DNA from: Dyella_D sp052115385
GTDB lineage: Bacteria; Pseudomonadota; Gammaproteobacteria; Xanthomonadales; Rhodanobacteraceae
Reading direction: 5' to 3'
Assembly: GCF_052115385.1 (NCBI RefSeq)
Contig: NZ_JBFRGP010000007.1
Span: 180,266 to 244,265 of the forward strand
DNA: 64,000 nucleotides
Below, one piece after another: positions 26,211-34,389 of the stretch. The position numbers and the translations under genes are program-made. Position 1 is the stretch's first letter, and every line of letters starts with the position of its first letter. Under the pieces are notes generated by a model that had not been told where the DNA came from, searched no databases, and was given only the letters and a program-made list of their open reading frames with translations.

Positions 26211-26534
26211 TCAGACCTGCGGCTCGGCGTCCCTATATTGCTCCAGATGCCGCCGATGCAGCGACCTCACCGACGCGATGCAAACCACCGCATGCGGAAT
26301 CGAGCGCAGATAAAGCAGCCAGTTCTCGTCATCGCACTTGTAGAACCAGTTGCCGGCGTCGCCATCCCAGCGTGCGGCATCGGTGCGCTCCTGCAGCGAC
26401 TGCATCACGCTGCGGGCCTTGCCGGGCACGTCGAAGGTGACGCCGTAGCCGAGGTCGTCGTCGAACTTCAGGGCGGGGTCGTCGAACAGGATCTTGAGGT
26501 GATCCTTGAGCTCATCGACGGTTTCGATGCGCAT
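26211..26534 (-). CDS. Hypothetical cytoplasmic protein
   Basis: 107-residue protein, acidic in the first half (DELKDHLKILFDDPALKFDDD) with an aromatic central part (GNWFYKCDDENWLLYLRS). It has no signal or TM. AAGGAG lies 9 bases before the ATG at 26534. It ends 27 bases before the lipoprotein start on the same strand, so may be co-transcribed. No family recognised. Confidence 0.6.
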   Translation of the reverse strand: MRIETVDELKDHLKILFDDPALKFDDDLGYGVTFDVPGKARSVMQSLQERTDAARWDGDAGNWFYKCDDENWLLYLRSIPHAVVCIASVRSLHRRHLEQYRDAEPQV

Positions 26535-26666
26535 ACCGTGAAACTCCTTTTCAGCGGTGGCCGGGGGTTGTGGCCGGGCGATTTTACCGAGGCGTATCGA
26601 CCGGCCGCGTGACCGGGAACCCACTATCCGCGGCGCCATGGCGGTTGGCGATCAGGCCTGCACGGG

Positions 26667-26715
26667 TTGTCCGCCGGTTTGTTCGGACAAGCCTGTCCAC
26701 CTGTCCGCGGACAGG
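26667..26715 (+). promoter_or_regulatory. Paired inverted repeats, likely enhancer-binding-protein sites (module 1)
   Basis: TTGTCC-N12-GGACAA (26667-26690), then CTGTCCGCGGACAG (26701-26714), a perfect 14-bp palindrome extended by CCTGTCC/GGACAGG. The 14-mer ends 66 bases before the sigma-54 -24 element. The same 14-mer sits at the same distance in module 2. Confidence 0.65.
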
Positions 26716-26742
26716 CGCCCGATGCGATGACAGTTTCGAGAA

Positions 26743-26771
26743 ATGGCTCAACCGCGCGGGTTGCGAGCCAT
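26743..26771 (+). promoter_or_regulatory. Second conserved inverted repeat of module 1
   Basis: ATGGCT-N17-AGCCAT, just upstream of the sigma-54 promoter. Module 2 has the same arms with the same 17-base spacing. It may be another regulator site or a DNA-bending site. Confidence 0.45.
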
Positions 26772-26780
26772 CCCATCGGT

Positions 26781-26795
26781 TGGCACGCCCCTTGC
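26781..26795 (+). promoter_or_regulatory. Sigma-54 promoter (module 1)
   Basis: TGGCACGCCCCTTGC: -24 GG at 26782-26783 and -12 GC at 26794-26795, the required GG-N10-GC, matching the consensus TGGCACG-N4-TTGC throughout. Transcription should start near 26807, 34 bases before the small ORF. Confidence 0.88.
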
Positions 26796-26840
26796 CATAT
26801 CTACCTCGAAAGCCTCAGTCACCCACCAAGGAGAGATGTC

Positions 26841-26984
26841 ATGAAAGTCGAGACCATGCTGCTGAAAGGCTTCTTCGCCGCCGGTCTGCTGGTTTGCGCC
26901 CTGGTCCTGGGCGGCATGCTGACCACGCATGCGTCGGCGCCGGAATCGGTTGCCAGCAACGCCGCTGTCGCTGCCCACCGCTGA
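26841..26984 (+). CDS. 47-residue single-TM protein, paralogue 1
   Basis: A short basic/acidic N-terminus (MKVETMLLK), one TM helix of about 20 residues (GFFAAGLLVCALVLGGML), and a 19-residue Ala/Ser-rich tail predicted outside. AAGGAG precedes the ATG by 8 bases. A consensus sigma-54 promoter and paired upstream inverted repeats drive it. Two close paralogues of the same length lie at 31103 and 31306. Function unknown; it could be a stress-responsive small membrane protein. I know of no named family. Confidence 0.85.
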   Translation: MKVETMLLKGFFAAGLLVCALVLGGMLTTHASAPESVASNAAVAAHR

Positions 26985-27261
26985 TACGGAAACACCTGCA
27001 TGCGACTGACCACCCACCTCGCCGGCGCGCCGTTCCTTGCCAGGGTCCGCGCGCCGGTATCGGTCGGCGATGTGCCGGCGATGACGAGCCTGGTCAGCAT
27101 TCGGCAGTGAAGCGAAAGAAGCACGCGTAACACGCTCCTTTACGCCCCGAGAGCCTCCGAAATCACGGCCCCTACCGGCGCAGGATGTTTCACCACGATC
27201 CTGCTTGACCGTAGTCGAGCCCTTCGATGAGGATGTCGCTCACCAGAACCGGGGGGTTCCC
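26985..27261. other. Gap after small-protein gene 1
   Basis: 277 bases. It holds a 36-residue ORF (27001-27111, starting MRLTTHLAG) with no Shine-Dalgarno site and biased composition; I do not call it a gene. Nothing else is seen. Confidence 0.4.
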
Positions 27262-27714
27262 ATGCCACGTAAACCGCCGATCGTCATCCTGACGATCATC
27301 CTGAGTGCGTTGATCCTGCTTACCGCCATCGTTGGCATGTTCAACGCGATCCAGGCCTGGCAGTTTCTAGAGCGCGGAGAGATATCGCTGCTCAGCTATC
27401 TGTGGCATCTCGTCCGTGCGGCGGGGATCTTGCTGCTGACCGCGCTCACCTTGTATGCCGGATTCCGCCGTCCCTCCTGGGGGCATGTGATCACGATAGC
27501 GTTCGCCGCTTTTCTGCTGTTGCTGGCGGCGATGGCCGTCATCTATCCGAACCCGCATCCCATGTTTCCGATCCACGGCGCCGCCGAGGAAGCGGGCGCG
27601 CGCTTCGGCCGGGGCTTCATGATCGTCGCCTTGCTCGCCTATGTGTGGCGCCTGGTGCTGGGCAAGAACGCACGCAGCTACTACAGCCAGGCCACATCGC
27701 GTACCGAAGTGTGA
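27262..27714 (+). CDS. Hypothetical four-TM membrane protein
   Basis: 150-residue inner-membrane protein with four predicted TM helices (about 6-28, 43-67, 73-94, 113-132) and a short C-terminal tail. No family recognised. The start at 27262 (MPRKPPIV) lies behind a G-rich stretch; a longer start at 27205 would add a non-membrane N-terminus. A terminator hairpin follows between it and the convergent metallo-hydrolase gene. Confidence 0.65.
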   Translation: MPRKPPIVILTIILSALILLTAIVGMFNAIQAWQFLERGEISLLSYLWHLVRAAGILLLTALTLYAGFRRPSWGHVITIAFAAFLLLLAAMAVIYPNPHPMFPIHGAAEEAGARFGRGFMIVALLAYVWRLVLGKNARSYYSQATSRTEV

Positions 27715-27729
27715 GCCGCTGAAACGCAA

Positions 27730-27755
27730 GAGGGCCGCGCTCGCGCGCGGCCCTC
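27730..27755. terminator. Hairpin between convergent genes
   Basis: GAGGGCCGCG-CTCGCG-CGCGGCCCTC, a perfect 10-bp GC stem, lies between the stop codons of the four-TM protein and metallo-hydrolase genes. It has no T-run, but its position suits a shared terminator. Confidence 0.6.
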
Positions 27756-27779
27756 GACGGCACAGGCCGTGCCGCTACC

Positions 27780-28751
27780 TCAATGGATTTCGGCGTAACT
27801 CACCGGCAGCCACCGGTAAGCCTTGCCATCCGCCACCACGTGCCCGATGCCCGGGAACGCGATATGCGCACCGGCCACCAGGTAACCGCCCTTCGCCACA
27901 TCCGCCAGGATGCGCTCGCGCGACTTCTCGGCCACGCCGATGTCGCTGTCGAACTTGATCGACACATCCGGATGCGCGAACTGCACCGCCTGCACGTGCA
28001 GCGTGTCGCCCCACACCAGCAGCTTCTGGCCCTTGCTCTCGACCACGTAGCCGGTGTGACCCGGGGTATGGCCGCTGAGGCTGACCGAACGGATGCCCGG
28101 CACCAATTCGGCGTCGGCGGCGATCGGCTTGAAATGGCCAGCCTTCACGTACGGGTTCAGTGCCGTCTGCGCATGGTCGAAGGCTTCGCGCGCATCGGCC
28201 GGCGCCTTGTCTTCCTGCGCCTTGCTCAGCCAGAAATCCGCATCGGCCTTGCCCGCGCGCACCGTGGCGTTCGGGAACACCGCCTTGCCGTTGGCGACCA
28301 GGCCGCCCACGTGGTCCAGGTGCATGTGGGTGATGTAGATCTCGTCGATCTGCTCGGGCGTGTAGCCGGCGGCCTTGATGCGCTCGACCAGCTTGCCCAG
28401 GTCGCTGCCCATGAAAGCGCCGGCACCGGTGTCGATCAGCACCAGCTTGCTGCCGGTGTTGACCAGATAGCCGTTGAAACTCCATTCGTAGGCATGCGTC
28501 TGGTCCGCCGCCTTCAGCGCTTGCTGGATGGTCGCCGCCTTGGTCTGGTCGAGCAGCTGGTCGCTGTCCAGGGTGTGCGTGCCGTCGGACAGCGCCGTCA
28601 CCTCGAAGTCGCCCAGCATCATGCGGTAGTAGCCCGGCGCACTGGTCTTGGCCAGCGGCGCGGCGGCATGCGCGGGCGCCAGGGCGAGTGTGCCGCCGAG
28701 CAGGATGGCAGCGGACAGGGCAGTGCGGGCGAAAGTGGAACTGATGCTCAT
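27780..28751 (-). CDS. Exported metallo-beta-lactamase-fold hydrolase
   Basis: 323-residue MBL-fold protein with a signal peptide (AAILLGGTLALAPAHA). The metal motif HMHLDH sits near residue 142 in ITHMHLDHVGG. Further ligands are in SGHTPGHTGY, WGDTLH and the final histidine region. It resembles the quorum-quenching lactonase/AHL-degrading and PqsE-like branch of periplasmic MBL hydrolases, but substrate cannot be told from sequence. The ATG at 28751 follows CAGGA. A family A repeat separates it from the LysR gene. Confidence 0.88.
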   Translation of the reverse strand: MSISSTFARTALSAAILLGGTLALAPAHAAAPLAKTSAPGYYRMMLGDFEVTALSDGTHTLDSDQLLDQTKAATIQQALKAADQTHAYEWSFNGYLVNTGSKLVLIDTGAGAFMGSDLGKLVERIKAAGYTPEQIDEIYITHMHLDHVGGLVANGKAVFPNATVRAGKADADFWLSKAQEDKAPADAREAFDHAQTALNPYVKAGHFKPIAADAELVPGIRSVSLSGHTPGHTGYVVESKGQKLLVWGDTLHVQAVQFAHPDVSIKFDSDIGVAEKSRERILADVAKGGYLVAGAHIAFPGIGHVVADGKAYRWLPVSYAEIH

Positions 28752-28904
28752 CGTTCGTTCCTGATCGTGAGGGGGTGAAGCCGGTGGCGGCTGGTGGCCG
28801 CGAGCCGGTGGATGCCACATGGGCATGATTGCGTGCGCTTCAACTCCCTGCCGGGCGTATCCGCGCAACCTGTGCGTGGGAGCACGGCGTTCGCCGGTTC
28901 TTGC

Positions 28905-28995
28905 GGCGTAGGTTGGGGTGAGCGCAGCGAACCCCAACGTTGCGGCACGGCACGAGTCTGTTGGGGTTCGCCTTTGGCTCACCCCAACCTACGCC
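28905..28995. repeat. Dispersed palindromic repeat, family A, copy 6
   Basis: Left arm GAGCGCAGCGAACCCC, right arm GGGGTTCGCCTTTGGCTC. The right edge overlaps the end of the LysR gene, whose TAG stop is part of the repeat's conserved GGCGTAGG. Confidence 0.9.
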
Positions 28996-29873
28996 AGTGC
29001 TTCGAGCCATTGGCGGAACGCGGCTACCGCCGGGGCATCCGTGGCGTCGCGTGCGCTGACCAGGTAATACGCACCCGGCGCATCGATGGCTCGCTCACCC
29101 AGGCGCACCAGCGCGCCGGAGGCGATGGCGTCGGCGACCAGCACGCTGCGCCCCAGTGCCACGCCATGCCCCGCCTCGGCCGCCTGCAGCAGCAAGGCGG
29201 AATCGCTGTACACCGGCCCGGCCGGTGCCGGTGCCGGCGCCGCCGCGCCGAGCCAGCGGTCCCAGGACTGGAAGTCGTCACGCAGCAGCGTGGCGCCTTC
29301 AAATGTTTCGCCAACCAGCTTGTGCTTGCGCGCATAAACGGGCGCGGCCACCGGAAAGACCGACTCCCCGAACAGCTTCTGCGCATGCAACCCAGGCCAG
29401 CGGCCATCGCCATAGCGGATGGCCAGGTCCGCCTGCTCCGCATCCAGGTCGAGCAAGGCGGTGGTGGCGTGCAGCTTGAAGTCCACTTGCGGGTGCGCGG
29501 CGAGGAAGGCGCCCAGGCGCGGCATCAGCCAGCGGCTCACCAGCGATGGCGGCGCGGTCAGGGAAAGCCGTTGCGCATCGCGCACGCGCAGCGCCTCGCC
29601 CAGCGCGGAAAGCTGTGCCAGGAAGGGCTGCGTGGCCTCCAGCAGGCGCTCGCCGGATGCCGTCAATACAACTTCGTGACGCTGCCGGCGGAACAGCGCC
29701 GTGCCATAGAACGCCTCCAGCGCACGGATCTGATGGCTCACCGCGCTGGCGGTCAGATGCAGCTCCTCGCCGGCCAGGGTGAAGTTGCGCAGGCGAGCCG
29801 ACGCCTCGAAGGCGCGCAGCGTATGCATCGGCGGCAGCGTGTATCGCATCGTGGTCCGTGGCGTGAATGGCAT
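28989..29873 (-). CDS. LysR-family transcriptional regulator (GcvA-like)
   Basis: 294-residue LysR regulator: a winged HTH near residues 17-75 (LRAFEASARLRNFTLAGEEL, then SAVSHQIRALE) and a GcvA-type effector domain. The true start may be the second Met, 8 codons in (29849). It is divergent from an exported alpha/beta hydrolase 96 bases away, the usual arrangement for a LysR target. Its stop codon comes from a dispersed family A repeat. Confidence 0.9.
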   Translation of the reverse strand: MPFTPRTTMRYTLPPMHTLRAFEASARLRNFTLAGEELHLTASAVSHQIRALEAFYGTALFRRQRHEVVLTASGERLLEATQPFLAQLSALGEALRVRDAQRLSLTAPPSLVSRWLMPRLGAFLAAHPQVDFKLHATTALLDLDAEQADLAIRYGDGRWPGLHAQKLFGESVFPVAAPVYARKHKLVGETFEGATLLRDDFQSWDRWLGAAAPAPAPAGPVYSDSALLLQAAEAGHGVALGRSVLVADAIASGALVRLGERAIDAPGAYYLVSARDATDAPAVAAFRQWLEALA

Positions 29874-29969
29874 TCATGGCGCGATGAAGATTCGTCGCTT
29901 CACCGCCCCGCTCCCGCGCCGAATACTCGGCGCGCCCCGCACGGGGCGCCTCATCTTGCCGGAGAACCC

Positions 29970-30911
29970 ATGAAGACGCTCGTATCCCTGCTGTGGCTGT
30001 TCGCACTCGCCTGCCTCGCTCCCGTGGCTGGCGCCGCCACCTTGAAGGAAGGATGGCAGGCAGTGGATGGCCTGCAACTGTTCTATCGCGAAGGCGGTTC
30101 GCCGGCCGATCCCACCGTGGTGTTCCTGCATGGCTATCCGCTGTCGTCGATCCAGTACGCACGCGTGATGGAGCAGTTGGCGGACCGGCATCTGCATGTG
30201 ATCGCGATGGACTATCCCTCCTTCGGCTATTCGGATGCGCCGGACCACCAGCACTACCGCTACACCTTCGACCACCTCGCGCAGACGGTGGCGCATTTCC
30301 TCGCCGCGCGCGGCATCCATCGCTACAGCCTGTACATGCAGGACTACGGCGTGCCGGTCGGCTTCCGCCTGATCGCGGCCGATCCATCGGCGGTCACGGC
30401 GGTGATGGTGCAGAACGGCGTGATCCATCTCGACGGGTTTCCAGCCGCGCAGGACCCGCAGGGCCAACTGCACCGCCATTGGCGCGCACGCGATGCGGCA
30501 CTGGACCGGCGCCGCAGCGCCTACGCCGCCAGCCTTGCTTATCCCGGTGCCCGCGGCTGGGACGACGAGGACCATGCCGGCCCCGACGCCTGGGCACTGA
30601 TGCGCGCCGCCACCCAGCGCCCCGGCGTGGTCGACGCGCGCAACGACCTGTGGTTCGACTACGGCAGCAATGTCGAGCGCTATCCGGCCTGGCAGGCGCT
30701 GCTGCGCGGCTTGCAGGTGCCGGTGCTGGTGCTGTGGGGCAAGCGCGATCAGTACTTCACCGTGCCCGGCGCCTGGGCCTACCGCCGCGAAGCGCCGCAA
30801 GCGCAGGTGCATATCCTGGATTCCACGCACTTCGCCACGCTGGATGCACCGGATGAAGTGGCCCGCCTGGTCGGCGATTTCCTGCAGCGCCAACCGCAGG
30901 CGACGCGCTAG
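29970..30911 (+). CDS. Exported alpha/beta hydrolase, haloalkane dehalogenase/epoxide hydrolase-like
   Basis: 313-residue hydrolase with a signal peptide (SLLWLFALACLAPVAGA). It shows the oxyanion motif HGYPLSS, an Asp nucleophile in MQDYGVPVG (about 127), an acid in GKRDQYF and the base His in DSTHFATLD (about 286). The Asp nucleophile points to dehalogenase or epoxide-hydrolase chemistry rather than an esterase. GGAGA supports the ATG at 29970. The divergent LysR protein is the likely regulator. Unlike the similar enzyme at 23152, its triad is complete. Confidence 0.87.
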   Translation: MKTLVSLLWLFALACLAPVAGAATLKEGWQAVDGLQLFYREGGSPADPTVVFLHGYPLSSIQYARVMEQLADRHLHVIAMDYPSFGYSDAPDHQHYRYTFDHLAQTVAHFLAARGIHRYSLYMQDYGVPVGFRLIAADPSAVTAVMVQNGVIHLDGFPAAQDPQGQLHRHWRARDAALDRRRSAYAASLAYPGARGWDDEDHAGPDAWALMRAATQRPGVVDARNDLWFDYGSNVERYPAWQALLRGLQVPVLVLWGKRDQYFTVPGAWAYRREAPQAQVHILDSTHFATLDAPDEVARLVGDFLQRQPQATR

Positions 30912-30941
30912 GCCAACGTTCGCGTCCGCTGTCCGACCGTC

Positions 30942-30976
30942 TGTCCGGACACGGTCGTCCACCTGTCCGCGGACAG
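30942..30976 (+). promoter_or_regulatory. Paired inverted repeats, likely enhancer-binding-protein sites (module 2)
   Basis: TGTCCGGACA (30942-30951) and CTGTCCGCGGACAG (30963-30976). The second is identical to the site in module 1 and at the same distance (66 bases) from the -24 element. Confidence 0.65.
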
Positions 30977-31004
30977 CTCTGCGGTGTTTTGGCATTTCGA
31001 CGAA

Positions 31005-31033
31005 ATGGCTCAACCGTGCGGCTTGCCAGCCAT
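31005..31033 (+). promoter_or_regulatory. Second conserved inverted repeat of module 2
   Basis: ATGGCT-N17-AGCCAT, the same arms and spacing as at 26743-26771, although the spacer sequence differs. Confidence 0.45.
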
Positions 31034-31042
31034 CGCCGTGGT

Positions 31043-31057
31043 TGGCACGCCCCTTGC
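31043..31057 (+). promoter_or_regulatory. Sigma-54 promoter (module 2)
   Basis: TGGCACGCCCCTTGC, identical over 15 bases to module 1: -24 GG at 31044-31045, -12 GC at 31056-31057. It is 46 bases before the ATG of paralogue 2. Confidence 0.88.
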
Positions 31058-31102
31058 CATATCTATCTCGAAAACCTCAATCACCCACCAAGGAGAGATG
31101 TC

Positions 31103-31246
31103 ATGAATATCGAGACCGTGATGCTGAAGGGCTTCTTCGCCGCTGGCCTGCTGGTTTGCGCGCTGGTCCTGGGCGGCATGCTGACCACCCACGCCGCAGC
31201 CCCGCAGGCGATCGCCGCCACCGCCGTTGCTGCTGCCCATAGCTGA
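31103..31246 (+). CDS. 47-residue single-TM protein, paralogue 2
   Basis: Same layout as the gene at 26841 (MNIETVMLK, TM GFFAAGLLVCALVLGGML, Ala-rich tail). The TM is identical and the N-terminus and tail vary. The leader, including the Shine-Dalgarno region, is also nearly identical to module 1, showing recent duplication of about 290 bases. It is first gene of a two-gene unit with the paralogue at 31306. Confidence 0.85.
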   Translation: MNIETVMLKGFFAAGLLVCALVLGGMLTTHAAAPQAIAATAVAAAHS

Positions 31247-31305
31247 GCCGACGCGCAAGACGGCGCGAACGCATTCAACCGCACGTTGCGCCAAGGAGAA
31301 CGGTC

Positions 31306-31449
31306 ATGAAATTCGAAAACATCATGCTGCATGGTTTCTTCGCCGCCGGTCTGCTGCTCTGCGCCCTGGTCATGGGCAGCATGCTGACCACCCATGTCTC
31401 GGCGCCGGAATCGGTGGCCAGCAGCGCCGCGGTTTCCACCGGCCGCTGA
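31306..31449 (+). CDS. 47-residue single-TM protein, paralogue 3
   Basis: Third member: MKFENIMLH, TM GFFAAGLLLCALVMGSML, tail with THVSAPESVASS like paralogue 1. It is 59 bases after paralogue 2, with its own AAGGAG site but no sigma-54 promoter of its own, so it is probably co-transcribed with paralogue 2. All three proteins are exactly 47 residues and keep one Cys in the TM. Function unknown. Confidence 0.82.
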   Translation: MKFENIMLHGFFAAGLLLCALVMGSMLTTHVSAPESVASSAAVSTGR

Positions 31450-31622
31450 GCCGGTACGGCAAGACGGCGGCGCGCTCGAACCCTGCCGCGCCGCCAGGCA
31501 TCCGAGCGGGGGCTTCCCGCTCGCCAGCCGCGCTGATGGATGGCTGGCCGAAGACGTCATTGCCCCGTCCAAAAAAATAGCCATGGCAGACTCGGCGCTC
31601 CCCTGCCCAGCGAGGAGAGCCC

Positions 31623-34241
31623 GTGCAGCCGTCGTATCGTTCCCGCCTTCGTTTCCCTCGGCATCTGGCCGTGCTCGCACTGGGCCTGGCGCTCGCCGGC
31701 CACGCCGCCGCCATGGATGCCGCCCAGGCCGACCGCCGCGCCGCCGAGCTGGTCGCGCGCATGACGCTGGCGGAGAAAATCGCCCAGTTGCAGAGTTCGG
31801 CGCCGGCCATCGCGCGCCTGGACGTGCCGGCCTACGACTGGTGGAGCGAGGGTTTGCACGGCACGGCGCGGGCCGGTTACGCCACGGTGTTCCCGCAGGC
31901 GATCGGCCTGGCGGCGAGCTGGAATGCGCCGCTGCTGCATAAGGTGGGCGATGTGGTGTCGACCGAGGCGCGCGCGAAGTACAACCTCGCGGGCCGCGGC
32001 GATCATCCGCGTTATCACGGGCTGAGCATCTGGTCGCCGAATATCAATATCTTTCGCGACCCGCGCTGGGGACGCGGCCAGGAGACCTACGGCGAGGATC
32101 CTTTCCTGACCGGCACGCTGGCCACCCAGTTCGTGCGCGGCATCCAGGGGGACGATCCCGCGCAGTTGAAAGCCACCGCCACGCCCAAGCATTTCGCCGT
32201 ACACAGCGGGCCGGAGAAAGGCCGGCACGGTTTCGATTCGCGCACCCCGCCGCATGACCTGGAAGACACCTACCTGCCTGCGTTCCGCATGGCGGTGATG
32301 GAGGGACAGGCTGCCTCGGTGATGTGCGCCTACAACGCGCTGGAGGGCACGCCGGCATGTGCCTCGCCGTTGCTGCTGCAGGAGCGCCTGCGCCGCGATT
32401 GGCGTTTCGCCGGTTATGTCGTCTCCGACTGCGATGCGGTGGACGACATGACCCAGTTCCATCACTACAAGCCGGACAATGCCGGCTCCTCCGCGGAGGC
32501 GGTGGCGGCCGGTACGGACCTCGATTGCGGTATCGCCTATGCCGCACTCGGTGAAGCCGTGCGCAAGGGCCAGGTGAGCGAAGCCACGCTCGACCAGGCC
32601 GCGCGCCGCCTGTTCGCTGCGCGCTTTCGGATGGGCATGCTCGATGCTGCCGGCGGGCCATACGCCAAGCTGGGAGCGCAGGACATCAACTCGCCGGCCC
32701 ATCGCGCACTGGCGCTGCGGGCTGCGCGCGAATCGATCGTACTGCTGAAGAACGAGCGCGGCGTGCTGCCGCTCAAGAGCGCTGCGCGCATCGCGGTGAT
32801 CGGGCCGAATGCGGATGCGCTCAATATCCTGGAAGCGAACTACCACGGCACGGCAGTCGATCCGGTGACGCCGCTCGCTGGCCTGCTCAAGCGCTTCGGC
32901 GAAACACAGGTGAGCTACGCCCAGGGCGCGACGTTGGCGCAGGGTGTCTCGGTCCCGGTGCCATCCACTGCGTTGCGCACGGGCGGCAAGGATGCGGCTC
33001 CCGGTTTGCGCGGCGAGTACTTCGACAGCACCGAATTCGCCGGCAAGCCTGCGCTGGTGCGCACCGACCGCCGCATCGATTTCGACTGGGACGAAGTGGC
33101 GCCGGCGGCATCGCTCGACGCCAACCGCTACGCCGTCCGCTGGAGCGGCGACCTGCTGCCGCCCGGCGCGGGCGACTACAACCTCAACCTGCATATCGAC
33201 CGCTGCTTCGACTGCAAGGGCCACGACCCGGTGCGCCTGTACGTGGACGGCAAGCTGGTGCTGGACGATCACGGCAAGGACTACGACCTCAACGTGCCGC
33301 TGCATTTCGCCGACACGCGCCCACGCCCGCTGAGGCTGGAGCTTCGCCATACCGGCGAGGACCAGGGCATCCGCCTGCAGTGGAGCGCACCGGCGGAAGC
33401 CCAGTTGCGCGAAGCGAAGGAAGCGATCGCCAAGGCCGATGCGGTGGTGGCGGTGGTCGGCCTGTCGCCGGATGTCGAAGGCGAGGAGCTGCAGGTCAGC
33501 GTGCCTGGTTTCGCCGGTGGCGACCGCACCGATCTATCGCTGCCCGCCACGCAGCAGAAGCTGCTGGAAACGGCCGCCGCCAGCGGCAAGCCGCTCGTCG
33601 TCGTCCTGACCAGCGGCAGCGCGGTGGCGCTGAACTGGGCGAAGCAGCATGCCGATGCCATCGTGGTGGCGTGGTATCCCGGCGAGGAAGGCGGCACGGC
33701 GATTGCCGACGTGCTGGCGGGCAGCTACAACCCGGCGGGGCGGTTGCCGGTCACCTTTTATGCCTCCGCCGACGATCTGCCGAAGTTCGACGATTACCGG
33801 ATGGAGGGGAGGACGTATCGCTATTTCCGTGGCACGCCGCTGTTCGCATTCGGCGATGGCTTGAGTTACACGCGGTTTGCTTATGAAGCACCGAAGTTGC
33901 CGGCCGGGAAGCTCAAGGCGGGTGACAAGCTAGGTGTCGACGTGCAGGTGCGTAATGCCGGCGAACGGGATGGCGATGAAGTGGTGCAGGTGTATCTGAG
34001 TTCGCCGGCGCCGGGCGCGCCGCGGCATAGCCTGGTGGGCTTCCAGCGTGTGGCGTTCAAGGCGAGCGAGTCGAAGCTGGTGCATTTCGAGATCGATCCG
34101 CGGCAGTTGAGCACGGTGGATGCGCTGGGCGAGCGGAAGGTGGTTCCTGGCAAGTACACCTTGTTCGTGGGCGGGCGGCAGCCTGCCGACAATGCAGGCA
34201 CGGCGTTCGTGATCGAAGGAACGCGAGCCTTGCCGCGCTGA
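31623..34241 (+). CDS. Exported GH3 beta-glucosidase/xylosidase with PA14 domain
   Basis: 872-residue family-3 glycoside hydrolase. The signal peptide ends near residue 30 (LALGLALAGHAAA). The N-terminal barrel carries the nucleophile motif VVSDCDAV near 266, and the motif KHFAVHSGPE. A PA14 domain is inserted at about residues 455-590 (LRGEYFDSTEF ... EDQGIRLQW). The second GH3 domain and a fibronectin-III-like C-terminus follow. This layout fits exported beta-glucosidases and xylosidases of xanthomonads. The start is GTG at 31623 behind GAGGAGAG. It is a single-gene unit followed by a family A repeat. Confidence 0.92.
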   Translation: MQPSYRSRLRFPRHLAVLALGLALAGHAAAMDAAQADRRAAELVARMTLAEKIAQLQSSAPAIARLDVPAYDWWSEGLHGTARAGYATVFPQAIGLAASWNAPLLHKVGDVVSTEARAKYNLAGRGDHPRYHGLSIWSPNINIFRDPRWGRGQETYGEDPFLTGTLATQFVRGIQGDDPAQLKATATPKHFAVHSGPEKGRHGFDSRTPPHDLEDTYLPAFRMAVMEGQAASVMCAYNALEGTPACASPLLLQERLRRDWRFAGYVVSDCDAVDDMTQFHHYKPDNAGSSAEAVAAGTDLDCGIAYAALGEAVRKGQVSEATLDQAARRLFAARFRMGMLDAAGGPYAKLGAQDINSPAHRALALRAARESIVLLKNERGVLPLKSAARIAVIGPNADALNILEANYHGTAVDPVTPLAGLLKRFGETQVSYAQGATLAQGVSVPVPSTALRTGGKDAAPGLRGEYFDSTEFAGKPALVRTDRRIDFDWDEVAPAASLDANRYAVRWSGDLLPPGAGDYNLNLHIDRCFDCKGHDPVRLYVDGKLVLDDHGKDYDLNVPLHFADTRPRPLRLELRHTGEDQGIRLQWSAPAEAQLREAKEAIAKADAVVAVVGLSPDVEGEELQVSVPGFAGGDRTDLSLPATQQKLLETAAASGKPLVVVLTSGSAVALNWAKQHADAIVVAWYPGEEGGTAIADVLAGSYNPAGRLPVTFYASADDLPKFDDYRMEGRTYRYFRGTPLFAFGDGLSYTRFAYEAPKLPAGKLKAGDKLGVDVQVRNAGERDGDEVVQVYLSSPAPGAPRHSLVGFQRVAFKASESKLVHFEIDPRQLSTVDALGERKVVPGKYTLFVGGRQPADNAGTAFVIEGTRALPR

Positions 34242-34261
34242 CCTCCCGTATTCCGCCACAC

Positions 34262-34355
34262 CGGCGTAGGTTGGGGTGAGCGCCAGCGAACCCCAACAGG
34301 CCTCGCACCTTGATGCATCGTTGGGGTTCGCTGGCGCTCACCCCAACCTACGCCG
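34262..34355. repeat. Dispersed palindromic repeat, family A, copy 7
   Basis: Left arm GAGCGCCAGCGAACCCC, right arm GGGGTTCGCTGGCGCTC: this variant of the arm middle is matched exactly on both sides. It lies between convergent genes. Confidence 0.9.
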
Positions 34356-34389
34356 TGACATCGATTCCAGCAGAACGGCGCCGGGACGA

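Noticed and set aside
27001..27111. 36-residue ORF after the first small membrane protein
   Set aside because: No Shine-Dalgarno site, biased composition and no counterpart behind paralogue 2 in the duplicated module.
34057..34341. Short ORFs running through family A repeats
   Set aside because: The repeat arms are open in several frames and give the same artificial peptide (GFACGSPQPT and similar) at each copy.
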